DNA of 64,000 nucleotides, from contig NZ_JAMYFE010000030.1 in the NCBI RefSeq assembly GCF_024129865.1, forward strand, positions 120,392 through 184,391, given 5' to 3'. The stretch comes from Stieleria tagensis (lineage in GTDB: Bacteria > Planctomycetota > Planctomycetia > Pirellulales > Pirellulaceae). Position numbers and translations under genes: made by a program. This document shows, piece after piece, positions 16,337-24,157 of the stretch; positions within the stretch are counted from its first letter, which is position 1, and each line of letters begins with the position of its first letter. The notes under the pieces were generated by a model. That model was not told where the DNA came from. It made no database searches and worked only from the letters and a program-made list of their open reading frames with translations.

Positions 16337-17490
16337 GAATCCGGTTCTTTCCGGCTGTCGCGTTGCTCGTTGTCCCTCTTCTCTCTCGCCTCTGATGCGG
16401 CTCGAAGGCTTGACCCCGTGTTGATGTAGAACGATTCGGTCGTAGTTACCGAAGCGTGTCCCAAAAAATCCTTCACCACCACGGTCGGTGCCCCGGCTTC
16501 GATCAACTCGCTGCCACACGTGCTACGGAAGTGCTTCGGCAAGACCTTCTTTTTCGATAAAAGGTCAGCCTTGGCGACGATGGCGTGCCAGTCATCGTAA
16601 AGCGAACGGAGTGACTTTTTATCCCACGGCAGCAAGTGTGCGTCAGGATCGATCTCGGCTTCGCACGGCTGATGCTGACGAAGCACACCCACGAGCTTTT
16701 CATTCATCGGCAACGTTCGATGTCTCCGACCTTTACTCGTCGCTGCTTGGATGGTGATTTCACCGCGTTCAAAATCGACGTCTCGCCACGTGATGGCTAA
16801 CGCCTCTTTGCGGCGCACGCCCAATGCTTCGATAATCACCAACAGGACGAACCACCACTGCTTCGGACGGACGCGAAGTTCGAGGCCGTCTGCTTCCAAG
16901 GCCGCATAGATTTTGTCTCTGTCGGCTTTCGGAATCACAACTGGCGATGGGCGATCTTCGCGAAGTGTCACTGATTTGAAGCTTGGGCAGGATTCAATAT
17001 ATCCACGCTCGCGTGCGAAATTCAGTGCCGCACGGACGGCCCGCAAATCCTTATTGACCGTCGCAACTGAGATCGGCACTCCTTTTGTCATCATCTTCCG
17101 ACGAGCCTGGACAAAATTCTGAAGAATCGCGATGTCAATTTCATGGACGTTCTTTTGAACGACCACTGGGTCGAACTGTTTCAGTGACATTGCGTAGGCA
17201 TCGGCGGTCGCCGGGCGATTTGCCAATTTTGAATGCTCGACAAACTCGTCTCGCAAATCGCACCAGCGAACTGGTTTCGATTTCTTGACCACCAGCCCAT
17301 ACGGGTCCAGGGCAAGGTTGCGTTCTGTCTCGCGTGCTATCTGTTTGGCAACACTTTTGTCGCGGGCTTTGGTCGACTTGCGTATCGGTTTGCCGGTATG
17401 CTCGTCACGCCAAGCCATCCACCAAACACCACTCTTTGTGGATTCGCCATTGCGGGTTACGGTTGGCTTGAAAATTGAAACTGAGGGCAT
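16330..17490 (-). CDS. Tyrosine-type site-specific recombinase (integrase)
   Basis: Integrates and excises the island at tRNA-Leu. The 386-residue product is taken from ATG 17490 (MPSVSIFKP). The N-terminal part has an arm-binding-like region (SGVWWMAWRDEHTGK) and a core-binding SAM-like domain (about 75-165). The catalytic domain shows Arg226 in LGVRRKEAL, Lys253 in TSKGRRHRTLP, box II KHFRSTCGS with Arg322, LGH with His345, and the nucleophile Tyr355 in FYINTG. The usual first His of box II (HxxR) is Lys319 here, a deviation some active members tolerate. The gene is adjacent to attL and followed upstream by the excisionase gene (103 bases away), an ordinary integration module. Confidence 0.93.
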   Translation of the reverse strand: MPSVSIFKPTVTRNGESTKSGVWWMAWRDEHTGKPIRKSTKARDKSVAKQIARETERNLALDPYGLVVKKSKPVRWCDLRDEFVEHSKLANRPATADAYAMSLKQFDPVVVQKNVHEIDIAILQNFVQARRKMMTKGVPISVATVNKDLRAVRAALNFARERGYIESCPSFKSVTLREDRPSPVVIPKADRDKIYAALEADGLELRVRPKQWWFVLLVIIEALGVRRKEALAITWRDVDFERGEITIQAATSKGRRHRTLPMNEKLVGVLRQHQPCEAEIDPDAHLLPWDKKSLRSLYDDWHAIVAKADLLSKKKVLPKHFRSTCGSELIEAGAPTVVVKDFLGHASVTTTESFYINTGSSLRAASEAREKRDNEQRDSRKEPDSL

Positions 17491-17592
17491 GCTATTGTTC
17501 CGAAATGTTGGGAAATGAAAGGGGGGAATTGGGGGCAAAAACCGGACAGTGGAATCGCCCGATTTTTGCCCCACAAGAATTTGGGCTTCAAA

Positions 17593-17790
17593 TCAAAGCC
17601 GCTCGACAAACTTGCGAATGTCTTCGTAACGCCAACGGATACTGCGTCCGAGTTTTTTAGGCTTAGGCAGATTGCCCATGTCCCTCATCCTTTGAACGGA
17701 TTTCGCCGACACACCAAGAAGCTTGGCCACCTGCTTGATGTCGATCAGCAGCGGAGGCAGATCGTCGACACTAGGAATCGAGTCACTCAT
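17593..17790 (-). CDS. AlpA/excisionase-like helix-turn-helix protein
   Basis: A 65-residue DNA-binding protein from ATG 17790 (MSDSIPSV). The segment LIDIKQVAKLLGVSAKSVQRMRDMGNLPKPKKLGRSIRW is split here by eye: a winged helix-turn-helix of the excisionase/MerR N-terminal type (HTH_17), with the basic wing KKLGRSIRWRYEDI. It probably acts as recombination directionality factor or regulator of the integrase. Its start overlaps the stop of the primase-helicase by eight bases, implying translational coupling. The neighbouring integrase is downstream on the same strand. Confidence 0.85.
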   Translation of the reverse strand: MSDSIPSVDDLPPLLIDIKQVAKLLGVSAKSVQRMRDMGNLPKPKKLGRSIRWRYEDIRKFVERL

Positions 17791-19321
17791 CGGCGGCCTC
17801 CTCCTGGTCGGCGTCATTTACGAGCGGAGGGTCGCCAGCCATTTCACGAACTTCATCGATCAGCTCACGATCGTGCTCACCGAACGATTTAGCCAACTCC
17901 GTGTTGCGAGCCTCTCGCTCGGCGGATTTGGCAGTGTCCTTGATCGCTTGCTGTCGCTGCAAATTGCGTTGGTCGACGTAATCGTCCTTCCCGTACGGTG
18001 CAAGGGCGTATCCCCAGTACCCGTTCCGACGCGGTCGGTCCTTGCTTTTGCCAGTCCTTGCCAAACCAGCAGCCACAAGCTGACGCGAAAACGCCGCGAC
18101 TTCTTTGCCGAAGTTGATCTTGTGGAGCGGTTTGTATCCGCACGATTCGCACCACGAACCGTACACGGCATATAGTTCATCGGTGCCACAAAATGCTTCG
18201 GCTTCTTCCACAAGATGCTCTCGTAGAAACGTCATCGCCGGGTTGGCTTCGAATCTCTCGCGGTCGTTCGCGTCAATGACGCATTGAGGAATTGAGAAAT
18301 CACCGTCGGCGATAAGTTTCGCCCCAGCTTCCAACACCCGATTCAACACGCCAGCCATGTTGAACGTCTGCTCGATGCCACGCCGCACGTCACCTCCGGT
18401 GACACGCGCTATGCACGGAATTACCAGCAGTCGCCGCCAGAGGCCGTCCGATCGATCGCGAAACCGAGGAAAGACGTTGCACGCGAAGATCAGCCTCGTG
18501 AAGCAGACAGCGTTGTACGGGTCTTGATGCTTCCGTTCGAACGTGAGTTCAGATCCGTCCACCAACATTTTCAAATTGCCTTCGGCAACCTTGGTGATCT
18601 CGTTTGCATCTGCCGCAACATTCACCGACTTGTCTGTTAGTGCAGCAAGGTTGAACCTACCTCCAAGCCGTTCGATACTGAGTGCCGAACAATTCAACGC
18701 CCCTGCCAAATGTTGCAGGGTTTTCAGCAGAACTGATTTCCCATTTGATCCAGAACCTCGAAGCACGACAAAGCGTTGCAGATCGAGTCGCCGCAACACG
18801 ACGTACGCCATAAACTGCAGGATCAGCAGCACGAGACCGCTATCGCCACACGCAAACCAATCCAGAAACTCATCGAACTTGGAGCATTTTGCTTTTGGTT
18901 CGTAAGTTAGTTCGGTTTTCGATGTAGCAAACAAATCTGGCGTATGCGGAACGAGACGAGGATCACCACCGTCATACATCGGTGATGCGTCAAGCACACC
19001 GTTGTCCACGACAAGCACACTGGCAATCTCTCCAGACGCATCACTGAGCCAAGTTGGCTGAGACTTGATTTCGAGGTGTGTCAAATCGGCCAGCAGGCCG
19101 ACACACTCCGTTGTCATCCGATGCGTTGCTGCATCGGAACCGAATCGGCCCACAATGAAGGTAGCGACCAGGCTTCTAAAGCTTCCCTTCGACATCAGTT
19201 CATAAAACTTACCGTTGTAGAGATGAAACTCGCCCCGATAGCTCGTGACTATGTGTCTTTCCAAAAACTCCCGAACAATCTCCGGGGACTTGGGTTGATC
19301 TTTTTTGTTTAATTTGGGCAT
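17783..19321 (-). CDS. D5-like / P4-family primase-helicase (SF3)
   Basis: A 512-residue replication protein of the phage/plasmid primase (P4 family C-terminal, D5_N) type. The N-terminal 140 residues include the D5_N-like region. The SF3 helicase has Walker A GSGSNGKSVLL near residue 187, the VAADANEI segment as Walker B-like region, and LIFACNVFPRFRDRSDGLWRRLLVIP as sensor/Arg-finger block. The C-terminal 130 residues contain a winged-helix region (YAVYGSWCESCGYKPL). The N-terminal primase domain of classical P4 alpha is absent, consistent with the separate Prim-Pol gene at 24158-25618. A strong AGGAGG precedes the start, with a terminator just upstream. Confidence 0.9.
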   Translation of the reverse strand: MPKLNKKDQPKSPEIVREFLERHIVTSYRGEFHLYNGKFYELMSKGSFRSLVATFIVGRFGSDAATHRMTTECVGLLADLTHLEIKSQPTWLSDASGEIASVLVVDNGVLDASPMYDGGDPRLVPHTPDLFATSKTELTYEPKAKCSKFDEFLDWFACGDSGLVLLILQFMAYVVLRRLDLQRFVVLRGSGSNGKSVLLKTLQHLAGALNCSALSIERLGGRFNLAALTDKSVNVAADANEITKVAEGNLKMLVDGSELTFERKHQDPYNAVCFTRLIFACNVFPRFRDRSDGLWRRLLVIPCIARVTGGDVRRGIEQTFNMAGVLNRVLEAGAKLIADGDFSIPQCVIDANDRERFEANPAMTFLREHLVEEAEAFCGTDELYAVYGSWCESCGYKPLHKINFGKEVAAFSRQLVAAGLARTGKSKDRPRRNGYWGYALAPYGKDDYVDQRNLQRQQAIKDTAKSAEREARNTELAKSFGEHDRELIDEVREMAGDPPLVNDADQEEAADE

Positions 19322-19341
19322 GAAATAGCCTCCTAGAAAAC

Positions 19342-19378
19342 GAAAGGCCGGACCCGCATGGAGCGGGTCCGGCCTTTC
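19342..19378 (-). terminator. Intrinsic terminator of the 19390 gene
   Basis: Perfect 16-bp stem (19342-19357 with 19363-19378), five-base loop, followed on the minus strand by TTTCGTTTTC-like sequence. It closes the transcript of the gene at 19390-19884 and separates it from the primase-helicase, whose own ribosome binding site begins only about eight bases beyond. Confidence 0.85.
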
Positions 19379-19389
19379 TCGTAGTGAAG

Positions 19390-19884
19390 CTATTTCAGGG
19401 ACGGTCCGTCGACGCTTTTCATCGCGTTGACCAACTCGTCCACAGAATCAAAACCTAATTCGGCTGCCGTCTCGGACTGATCGTCCGAGTCCAGGTCCTC
19501 GAATTCCAATCGCAACAACGCGAGCTTTAGATCGCGAGCAGTTGCGTAACCGACTTCAGCCGCAAGCGACTCATGGTCGGAGTGCCACTGCAGCACCAGC
19601 GATGCGTTGTCGAATGACGCGAGACAGTGCTTGCGACTCGGCTGCTCACGATAGAATCCGAAGCCTCGATGCCCTAGAGCATCGCCGATCGCATTCGCCT
19701 TTTTGATGCCACGATCTTGAAAATCGGGGATCTCTTCGAACGCCATAGCAGCGTTGAAAGGAAACTTTCCAAGAATCTTGGTCAGGCACCATGGTGCCAA
19801 CAAGGCTTGGATTTCGGCGATTGAGAAGACAGATTTGCGTGCTTCGGTCTTGGGTGCACGATCAACCCGATCAAAAATGCCCAT
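19390..19884 (-). CDS. Island hypothetical protein (164 aa)
   Basis: No domain is recognised. The protein is soluble, with no signal or membrane segment. The N-terminus (MGIFDRVDRAPKTEARKS) is basic; the middle is mixed; the C-terminus is acidic and helical (LRLEFEDLDSDDQSETAAEL, then FDSVDELVNAMKSVDG). AGGA precedes the ATG. It is monocistronic: a terminator lies 11 bases downstream, and about 430 bases of divergent non-coding sequence lie upstream. A regulatory or accessory role is possible but unproven. Confidence 0.65.
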   Translation of the reverse strand: MGIFDRVDRAPKTEARKSVFSIAEIQALLAPWCLTKILGKFPFNAAMAFEEIPDFQDRGIKKANAIGDALGHRGFGFYREQPSRKHCLASFDNASLVLQWHSDHESLAAEVGYATARDLKLALLRLEFEDLDSDDQSETAAELGFDSVDELVNAMKSVDGPSLK

Positions 19885-20310
19885 TTGAGCAATCCTGTGT
19901 GAAACGCTTTCGCAACACAGGAGCAGCGAAGTGTCGACAAGACAGACCTCTCCCGCAGTTGCGGAAGTGTCTCGGGTTGGATCACTTCTGAAATGAAAGG
20001 GCAGACCGAAAAAGTGAGTCGCATCAAGATCAGGTAACGGGGTTCACGCCGTACTCTGTCAGATGGATCTCTCTGTAGCTCTTGGACGAGCGGCTCTGTC
20101 AAATCACCGCCGGCCAAGATCTGCCTATGGAGAAAGCATACCGGGAAGCTCATGTCAAGTCAATAATTTTTTTCCATTTGAGATCGATGACGCAACTCCG
20201 CCCCAGTCCACGGTCGCGAAAACGGACTGGCAGGTGGACATATTGCTGGGCGGGGCAGGCAGAATTCCAATGGTGGAGAACCGTGCCGTCACTACGTCCC
20301 GAGCGATTCG
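19885..20310. other. Divergent non-coding region inside the island
   Basis: About 425 bases between divergent genes, presumably holding both promoters. Short open frames on both strands lack start signals and continue through non-coding composition. No clear hairpin or repeat was found. Confidence 0.5.
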
Positions 20311-20640
20311 ATGTCCGACAAATCCTACCGCGTGTACACCCTTGCCGATCAAACTCGTTTGCGTTTCGTCGAAAAACGCGAGCGAGACGGTACGACGAAC
20401 GAAGAGCTATTGGCTTCCGCGATTGACAAGCAACTGCCACGGATCATCAAATCGCTGGTCCAGCTTGGACTCGGCAAACCCACGGGGAAGCGGCGACCTT
20501 TGCGGCTTCCACTCTCGGACGCCACCCTCGAAGCGATTGTCGTCGGTGCCGAACAGACGGGCCTGCCGCAGAATACATTGGTCGGCCTCGCCTTGCGTCG
20601 GCACTGCGTTCCGCAGCGCCGACGCAAGGCGAGGCGCTAG
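20311..20640 (+). CDS. Small basic hypothetical protein (109 aa)
   Basis: A 109-residue, strongly basic island protein. The first 50 residues (YRVYTLADQTRLRFVEKRER, then DGTTNEELLASAIDKQLPRI) suggest a beta strand followed by helices, reminiscent of ribbon-helix-helix or other small DNA-binding proteins; this is inference only. The C-terminus has a basic tail (RRRKARR). No Shine-Dalgarno is obvious. No neighbour is on the same strand within 1 kb. It may be a transcriptional regulator or accessory recombination protein. Confidence 0.5.
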   Translation: MSDKSYRVYTLADQTRLRFVEKRERDGTTNEELLASAIDKQLPRIIKSLVQLGLGKPTGKRRPLRLPLSDATLEAIVVGAEQTGLPQNTLVGLALRRHCVPQRRRKARR

Positions 20641-20831
20641 CCACTCGTGAGTCCGTTCACCCAGGTTTGCCGGTCAGATCCGCTAATCCAAGACCGTATG
20701 CCCGGCAGTAACCTAAACACGGCATGGGGTGCTGTGCAGGCGACATCGCCCAGTCGGTCGACTGGCTGATCCGATTCGCTTTCTCCGAACTGGGCATTAG
20801 GCCAAGCAAGTACGCGATGAAACAAAAGCCG

Positions 20832-21608
20832 TCACTTATAATCTGTAAAACTCTTTAGCAACTGCTCACACGAGATCGGAGAAAACTTCCGAAAGCCCTC
20901 CTCATCGACAAAGACAAAATCGAACTTGGTCTCGTTGGATACCGCGTTGATGTCTTGGCACCACTGTTTCAAGCGAGCCATCTTCAATGGAACATCCAGG
21001 TCTTCAAGCCCCTTGGTCTCGATGATCAACACGCGACCGTCGACAAGACGAACGATGAAGTCGGGGTAGTAGTTGGAGATGTTGCCGCTGGCGTTGACGT
21101 AATCCAACTTGAAGTGGACAGCGAAGTAATTCTTGGCAAAGGAAGTTACGTCGTCACAGCCCTCTAGAAATGCGGCGAACTCCAACTCCAAGTGGCTGTC
21201 GCCCACGATGCGGTTGAATACGGACTTCTCCTCTCGCATCGGACCGCTTTTAAGCGACGAGAGGACCAACTTGTTGTCGCCCCAGATCAGTTTGTTAGTC
21301 CAGCCGCGTAGCTGGCGACCTCGTTCGTCCAAGCTGAATAGCGTCGGTTGATAATCGGCCCCGGACTCGGCGACCGCGTCGGCTTCGCTTTCCGCTCGCG
21401 GTTCATCGACCTGCTCGATCGTCTGAAACGGCAGAACGACATTGCACACCTCGTTGGTCTTGCCATTCCAAACCAATTCGACTTCACGTTTGTCTTCGAA
21501 CAACAAGAACCGATACTTGTCCGGTAGTGGCTTGCCGGAATCCAGGTGTCGGATGATGTCTTGCTTCTCTGCGTCTGTAAGCCGCAGCCCCTGTCCAGAT
21601 GGCTTCAT
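20832..21608 (-). pseudogene. Mod-Res fusion remnant of a type III restriction-modification locus
   Basis: A continuous 258-residue frame joining two ends of a type III R-M operon. Residues 1 to about 127 match the N-terminus of the Mod methyltransferase (KPLPDKYRFLLFEDKREVEL, and WTNKLIWGDNKLVLSSLKSG) but stop before any SAM-binding or NPPY-type motif. From about 130 on it matches the C-terminus of the Res subunit (HLELEFAAFLEGCDDVTSFA, DLDVPLKMARLKQWC), including the PD-(D/E)XK nuclease signature: PD at 182-183, ETK at 197-199. The rest of mod and the res helicase are gone, so an internal deletion of several kilobases is the simple explanation. The open frame is intact, so a lone nuclease-domain protein could still be made. 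Confidence 0.8.
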
Positions 21609-21895
21609 CGATCTTCAGTTCTCCGTTCCAGGATGTTTGGTTCCATTGCGTAGGGTCCCTGGTGACGAATCGTTCTTCGCTGACGAAGTTGAATTGAGAT
21701 CGGTACTCCGAGCTGGCTGCTCCTCGAACTTGGCGAACGAATGCCCAGGGATGCCTATTCTACCGTGAATCTGTCTGTCACTCAGCCGTCGGCATGGGAT
21801 CTAGGTCCCACCCGCAGAGATTTCTCTCGCTCAATGCGACGACAATCCCGGAATTCGTTAAACTCTGGTGGTTCCCAAAAAAAGAGAATTTCTTG

Positions 21896-22114
21896 ATGGC
21901 TACACCTCGACCAATTTACCCACGGTCCAACTTCTGCCGCGACTGCGGAGGACAGGCCAGCGATTTGAATGGGCAGAGATGGTGCCAGAATCAGCCGAAT
22001 GAAGTGTGCCGGATGCTGGGGCCGGGCGATCGCCGTTTTTGCGAGGTTTGCGGCGTCGAGAATCCAGGCGGTGATCCCTGCGGGCACTGCGGCGAACCCG
22101 CCCTGCGTCGGTAG
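21896..22114 (+). CDS. Small zinc-ribbon-like protein (72 aa)
   Basis: A 72-residue product from ATG 21896. It has four Cys pairs: FCRDCGG, WCQNQPNEVC, FCEVCG and PCGHCG, the pattern of one or two zinc ribbons. There is no other domain. A run of A and AAAGAGAA precedes the start. Similar short zinc-ribbon proteins bind nucleic acid or proteins. It is transcribed opposite to the neighbouring type III remnant. The longer frame from 21794 probably adds non-coding residues. Confidence 0.5.
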   Translation: MATPRPIYPRSNFCRDCGGQASDLNGQRWCQNQPNEVCRMLGPGDRRFCEVCGVENPGGDPCGHCGEPALRR

Positions 22115-22559
22115 ACTTTCACGGTTTGTTTGCTCACCGCGACTTGGCCGAATGCTGACTTTCGGTTTCTCTTTCGACGTCCTCACCACAATACCTGCAC
22201 GTAGGGGAACCCAATGTACTGGCAGAGCCCCGTCTGATTTACCGGTCAGGTCCAGAAATGCCTATTCCCAATAGGGGATATAGAATTGGGGGTAGGAAAT
22301 CTGATTTCTCCCTCCCCCCTCTACCAATACCACTGAGTATGGTCGGATCGCGTTGGAAAACGGACGAAGCCGTTTGGAAACAGTCATAACGACCCTGTGT
22401 CCCCCGAGTGATCCATTTGCTCGTGCGTAACGTGGCATGCAGGTGATCAATAGCGCGTCGAAGACGCGCTATTGATCACCTGCAGCTACTTGAGACGCGA
22501 CTCGCCCATCAGTCGCAATTGAAGCGTCCGGCATCGAAGGTGTATTCAGGACGAGGAGC
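22115..22559. other. Gene-free, palindrome-rich island segment
   Basis: About 445 bases with no gene. It holds an imperfect inverted repeat around 22287-22317 (G-run arm GGGGGTAGGAAATC against GATTTCTCCCTCCCCC) and the perfect 22-bp hairpin at 22438-22484. The density of palindromes between two convergent units suggests a replication, transfer or termination region. Confidence 0.55.
22438..22484. repeat. Perfect 22-bp inverted repeat with three-base loop
   Basis: TGCAGGTGATCAATAGCGCG-TC (22438-22459) pairs without mismatch with 22463-22484; loop GAA. There is no T run on either side, so it is not a standard terminator. It stands 75 bases downstream of the acidic-protein operon. Confidence 0.9.
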
Positions 22560-22817
22560 TCAATCGAGGCCGAGGACCATTCTGACGTAGCGTTCCCGCG
22601 TGTCGTCCATCCGCTCATCTAACACGGCATACAATGCGGAAGGATCATTCATCAGCTCTTCGATCTCGGGGACGGAACCTTCCTCGTACGGTTCCGGTTC
22701 TGTGCCGGGGAAAGCAATGATCATCGGTGAGTCTTCACGCCAAAAGAGCCATGTGCCATCGTCGAACGACAAGCAACACGTGACGTCGTCGTCGTGATAG
22801 AGCGTTACCGGTTTCAT
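22560..22817 (-). CDS. Small acidic protein, paralogue of the next gene upstream
   Basis: An 85-residue, very acidic protein (about a quarter Asp/Glu) from ATG 22817. Its first third, YHDDDVTCCLSFDDGTWLFW, matches the pattern FHPDAVSGMTLMDDGTLCLW of the gene before it, so the two are likely paralogues. No domain is recognised. The start overlaps the stop of the upstream gene by one base (TGATG), the last link of a four-gene coupled operon. Acidic composition is consistent with a DNA-mimic or anti-restriction role, but that is inference. Confidence 0.6.
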   Translation of the reverse strand: MKPVTLYHDDDVTCCLSFDDGTWLFWREDSPMIIAFPGTEPEPYEEGSVPEIEELMNDPSALYAVLDERMDDTRERYVRMVLGLD

Positions 22818-23092
22818 CACGTTGCTCCGCCGCAAGACCATGCCACGCCTCGGAGTGCGTCGTAAACCGCAACTTCGAAAGGCGTCATGTCGCGGTACTC
22901 TGTGTCCTCGTCTCCGTCGATTACGGTGATGAGGGGCTCGTCCGCGTCGACGGTCGTGTCCCTCCCTTTCCCGTCTTTGAAAACGTCGATGCTTGATGAC
23001 CGTCCTTCGCTCCAGAGGCAAAGTGTGCCGTCGTCCATCAACGTCATGCCGCTGACGGCGTCGGGATGGAAAGTGACAACTTGGGCTCTCAT
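22817..23092 (-). CDS. Small acidic protein downstream of serine recombinase
   Basis: A 91-residue acidic protein from ATG 23092 (MRAQVVTFHPD), preceded by AAGGAGG. The start overlaps the recombinase stop in an ATGA junction. It has a DDGTLCLW core shared with the gene after it, then an acidic stretch (DADEPLITVIDGDEDTEYRD). No domain, signal peptide or TM segment is seen. It probably arose with its neighbour by duplication. Function unknown. Confidence 0.6.
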   Translation of the reverse strand: MRAQVVTFHPDAVSGMTLMDDGTLCLWSEGRSSSIDVFKDGKGRDTTVDADEPLITVIDGDEDTEYRDMTPFEVAVYDALRGVAWSCGGAT

Positions 23093-23787
23093 GATTGACC
23101 CTCCTTGCGGCTTCGATCGAGGACTCGTTTCACCTGGACTGGGTTCCACTTGCGTCCATGCCGGGTCGTGTGCCCTTCGGCGTCGAGAGCCAATGCAATC
23201 TGGCGGTACGACTTGCCAGCTTCCCGAAGCTCTCGGAGGTGCGGAGCCAAATCGACATAGGCATCGCGGGCAAGCCTTTGGTTAGCGGCAACGCCTGCCC
23301 GTTGCCCGCGTTTTGCGGCTTCCTGTGACAACGGACGGCACTTGGGATGGTTGGACCCAAGCTTGCCGCCCCTGGCCTTGTAGGCTTTCAGGGCCGCTTT
23401 CGTTCGCTCGGAGATCCGTCGTGCCTCGTCCTCGGCGACTGCCGCGAGAACGTGAATTGTCAGTTTGTTTGCTGTCGGGTTGTCGACCGCGAGGAAGTCG
23501 GTCCCGGCTTCCATCAGTGTTGCGGTGAACGCTACGTTTCGGGCGAGCCGATCAAGCTTGGCGATGACCAGCGTCCCATTGATCCGTCGTGCGTGGGCAA
23601 GAGCCTTTGCAAGTTGCGGTCGGTCGGCTCGTTTGCCGGTTTCGACTTCGGTGTACTCGGAGATGAGTTCCCCCTGGCTTGTGACGTAGTCACGAACCGA
23701 GGCGGTTTGGGCTTCGAGTCCAAGACCGGATCGACCTTGGCGGTCGGTGCTGACGCGATAGTAGGCGATGAATCTTTTCATGATCAT
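23089..23787 (-). CDS. Small serine recombinase (resolvase/invertase)
   Basis: A 232-residue site-specific recombinase. The catalytic domain starts FIAYYRVSTDRQG, with the nucleophile Ser in RVST near residue 13 and the signature KLDRLARN and the conserved Arg residues near 65-75. The helix E region follows (EDEARRISERTKAAL). The end resembles a recombinase helix-turn-helix (YRQIALALDAEGHTTRHGRKWN). ATGATCATG gives two possible starts behind AAGGAGG; either is fine. It sits inside the acidic-protein operon with ATGA overlaps on both sides, which is unusual for a resolvase. It may resolve dimers of the excised element or act in inversion. Confidence 0.9.
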   Translation of the reverse strand: MIMKRFIAYYRVSTDRQGRSGLGLEAQTASVRDYVTSQGELISEYTEVETGKRADRPQLAKALAHARRINGTLVIAKLDRLARNVAFTATLMEAGTDFLAVDNPTANKLTIHVLAAVAEDEARRISERTKAALKAYKARGGKLGSNHPKCRPLSQEAAKRGQRAGVAANQRLARDAYVDLAPHLRELREAGKSYRQIALALDAEGHTTRHGRKWNPVQVKRVLDRSRKEGQS

Positions 23788-24029
23788 CGTCCTCCTTCAA
23801 CGTCGGCGAAGACTTCAACGGTCCATATGATGGACGGTTCGCCAGAGAGGTTGCCGGTCTCCTCATCCGCTTCAAAAAGTCCGAAGTACAGGCAGGATTC
23901 GTCTTGATCGATGAGCTTGATCTCTCCCTCGTCTTGATCGAAGTCGGGATCGGCGAGGTGATAGTGGATCGTGTTCAGGATTGATTTGGTGACACGTTCA
24001 CCGACGGTAGTCATGGTTGCGGTCTTCAT
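23784..24029 (-). CDS. Small acidic hypothetical protein, first gene of the operon
   Basis: An 81-residue acidic protein from ATG 24029 (MKTATMTTVGERV), with GGAGA upstream. The stop overlaps the recombinase start (ATGA). The centre is acidic (DPDFDQDEGEIKLIDQDES). No domain is recognised. It leads the coupled operon 24029-22560, so its promoter must lie in the 128 bases after the Prim-Pol gene, where an inverted repeat is seen. Confidence 0.58.
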   Translation of the reverse strand: MKTATMTTVGERVTKSILNTIHYHLADPDFDQDEGEIKLIDQDESCLYFGLFEADEETGNLSGEPSIIWTVEVFADVEGGR

Positions 24030-24121
24030 GGTTTCTCCAATTAGGTGTTGCAGCTTTCGAAACGGGTGTCCCGAAGCGTGTAACAAAATTGGATCACACG
24101 AGAAATTTCCCTCACAAGATT

Positions 24122-24143
24122 GTTCGCCCGTACATTGGCGAAT
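24122..24143. promoter_or_regulatory. Inverted repeat, possible operator
   Basis: TTCGCC and GGCGAA arms, eight bases apart, in the space between the Prim-Pol gene and the acidic operon. The size and place suit an operator for the operon. No clear -35/-10 pair was found, so this is tentative. Confidence 0.3.
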
Positions 24144-24157
24144 GAAATTTGTCCTTG

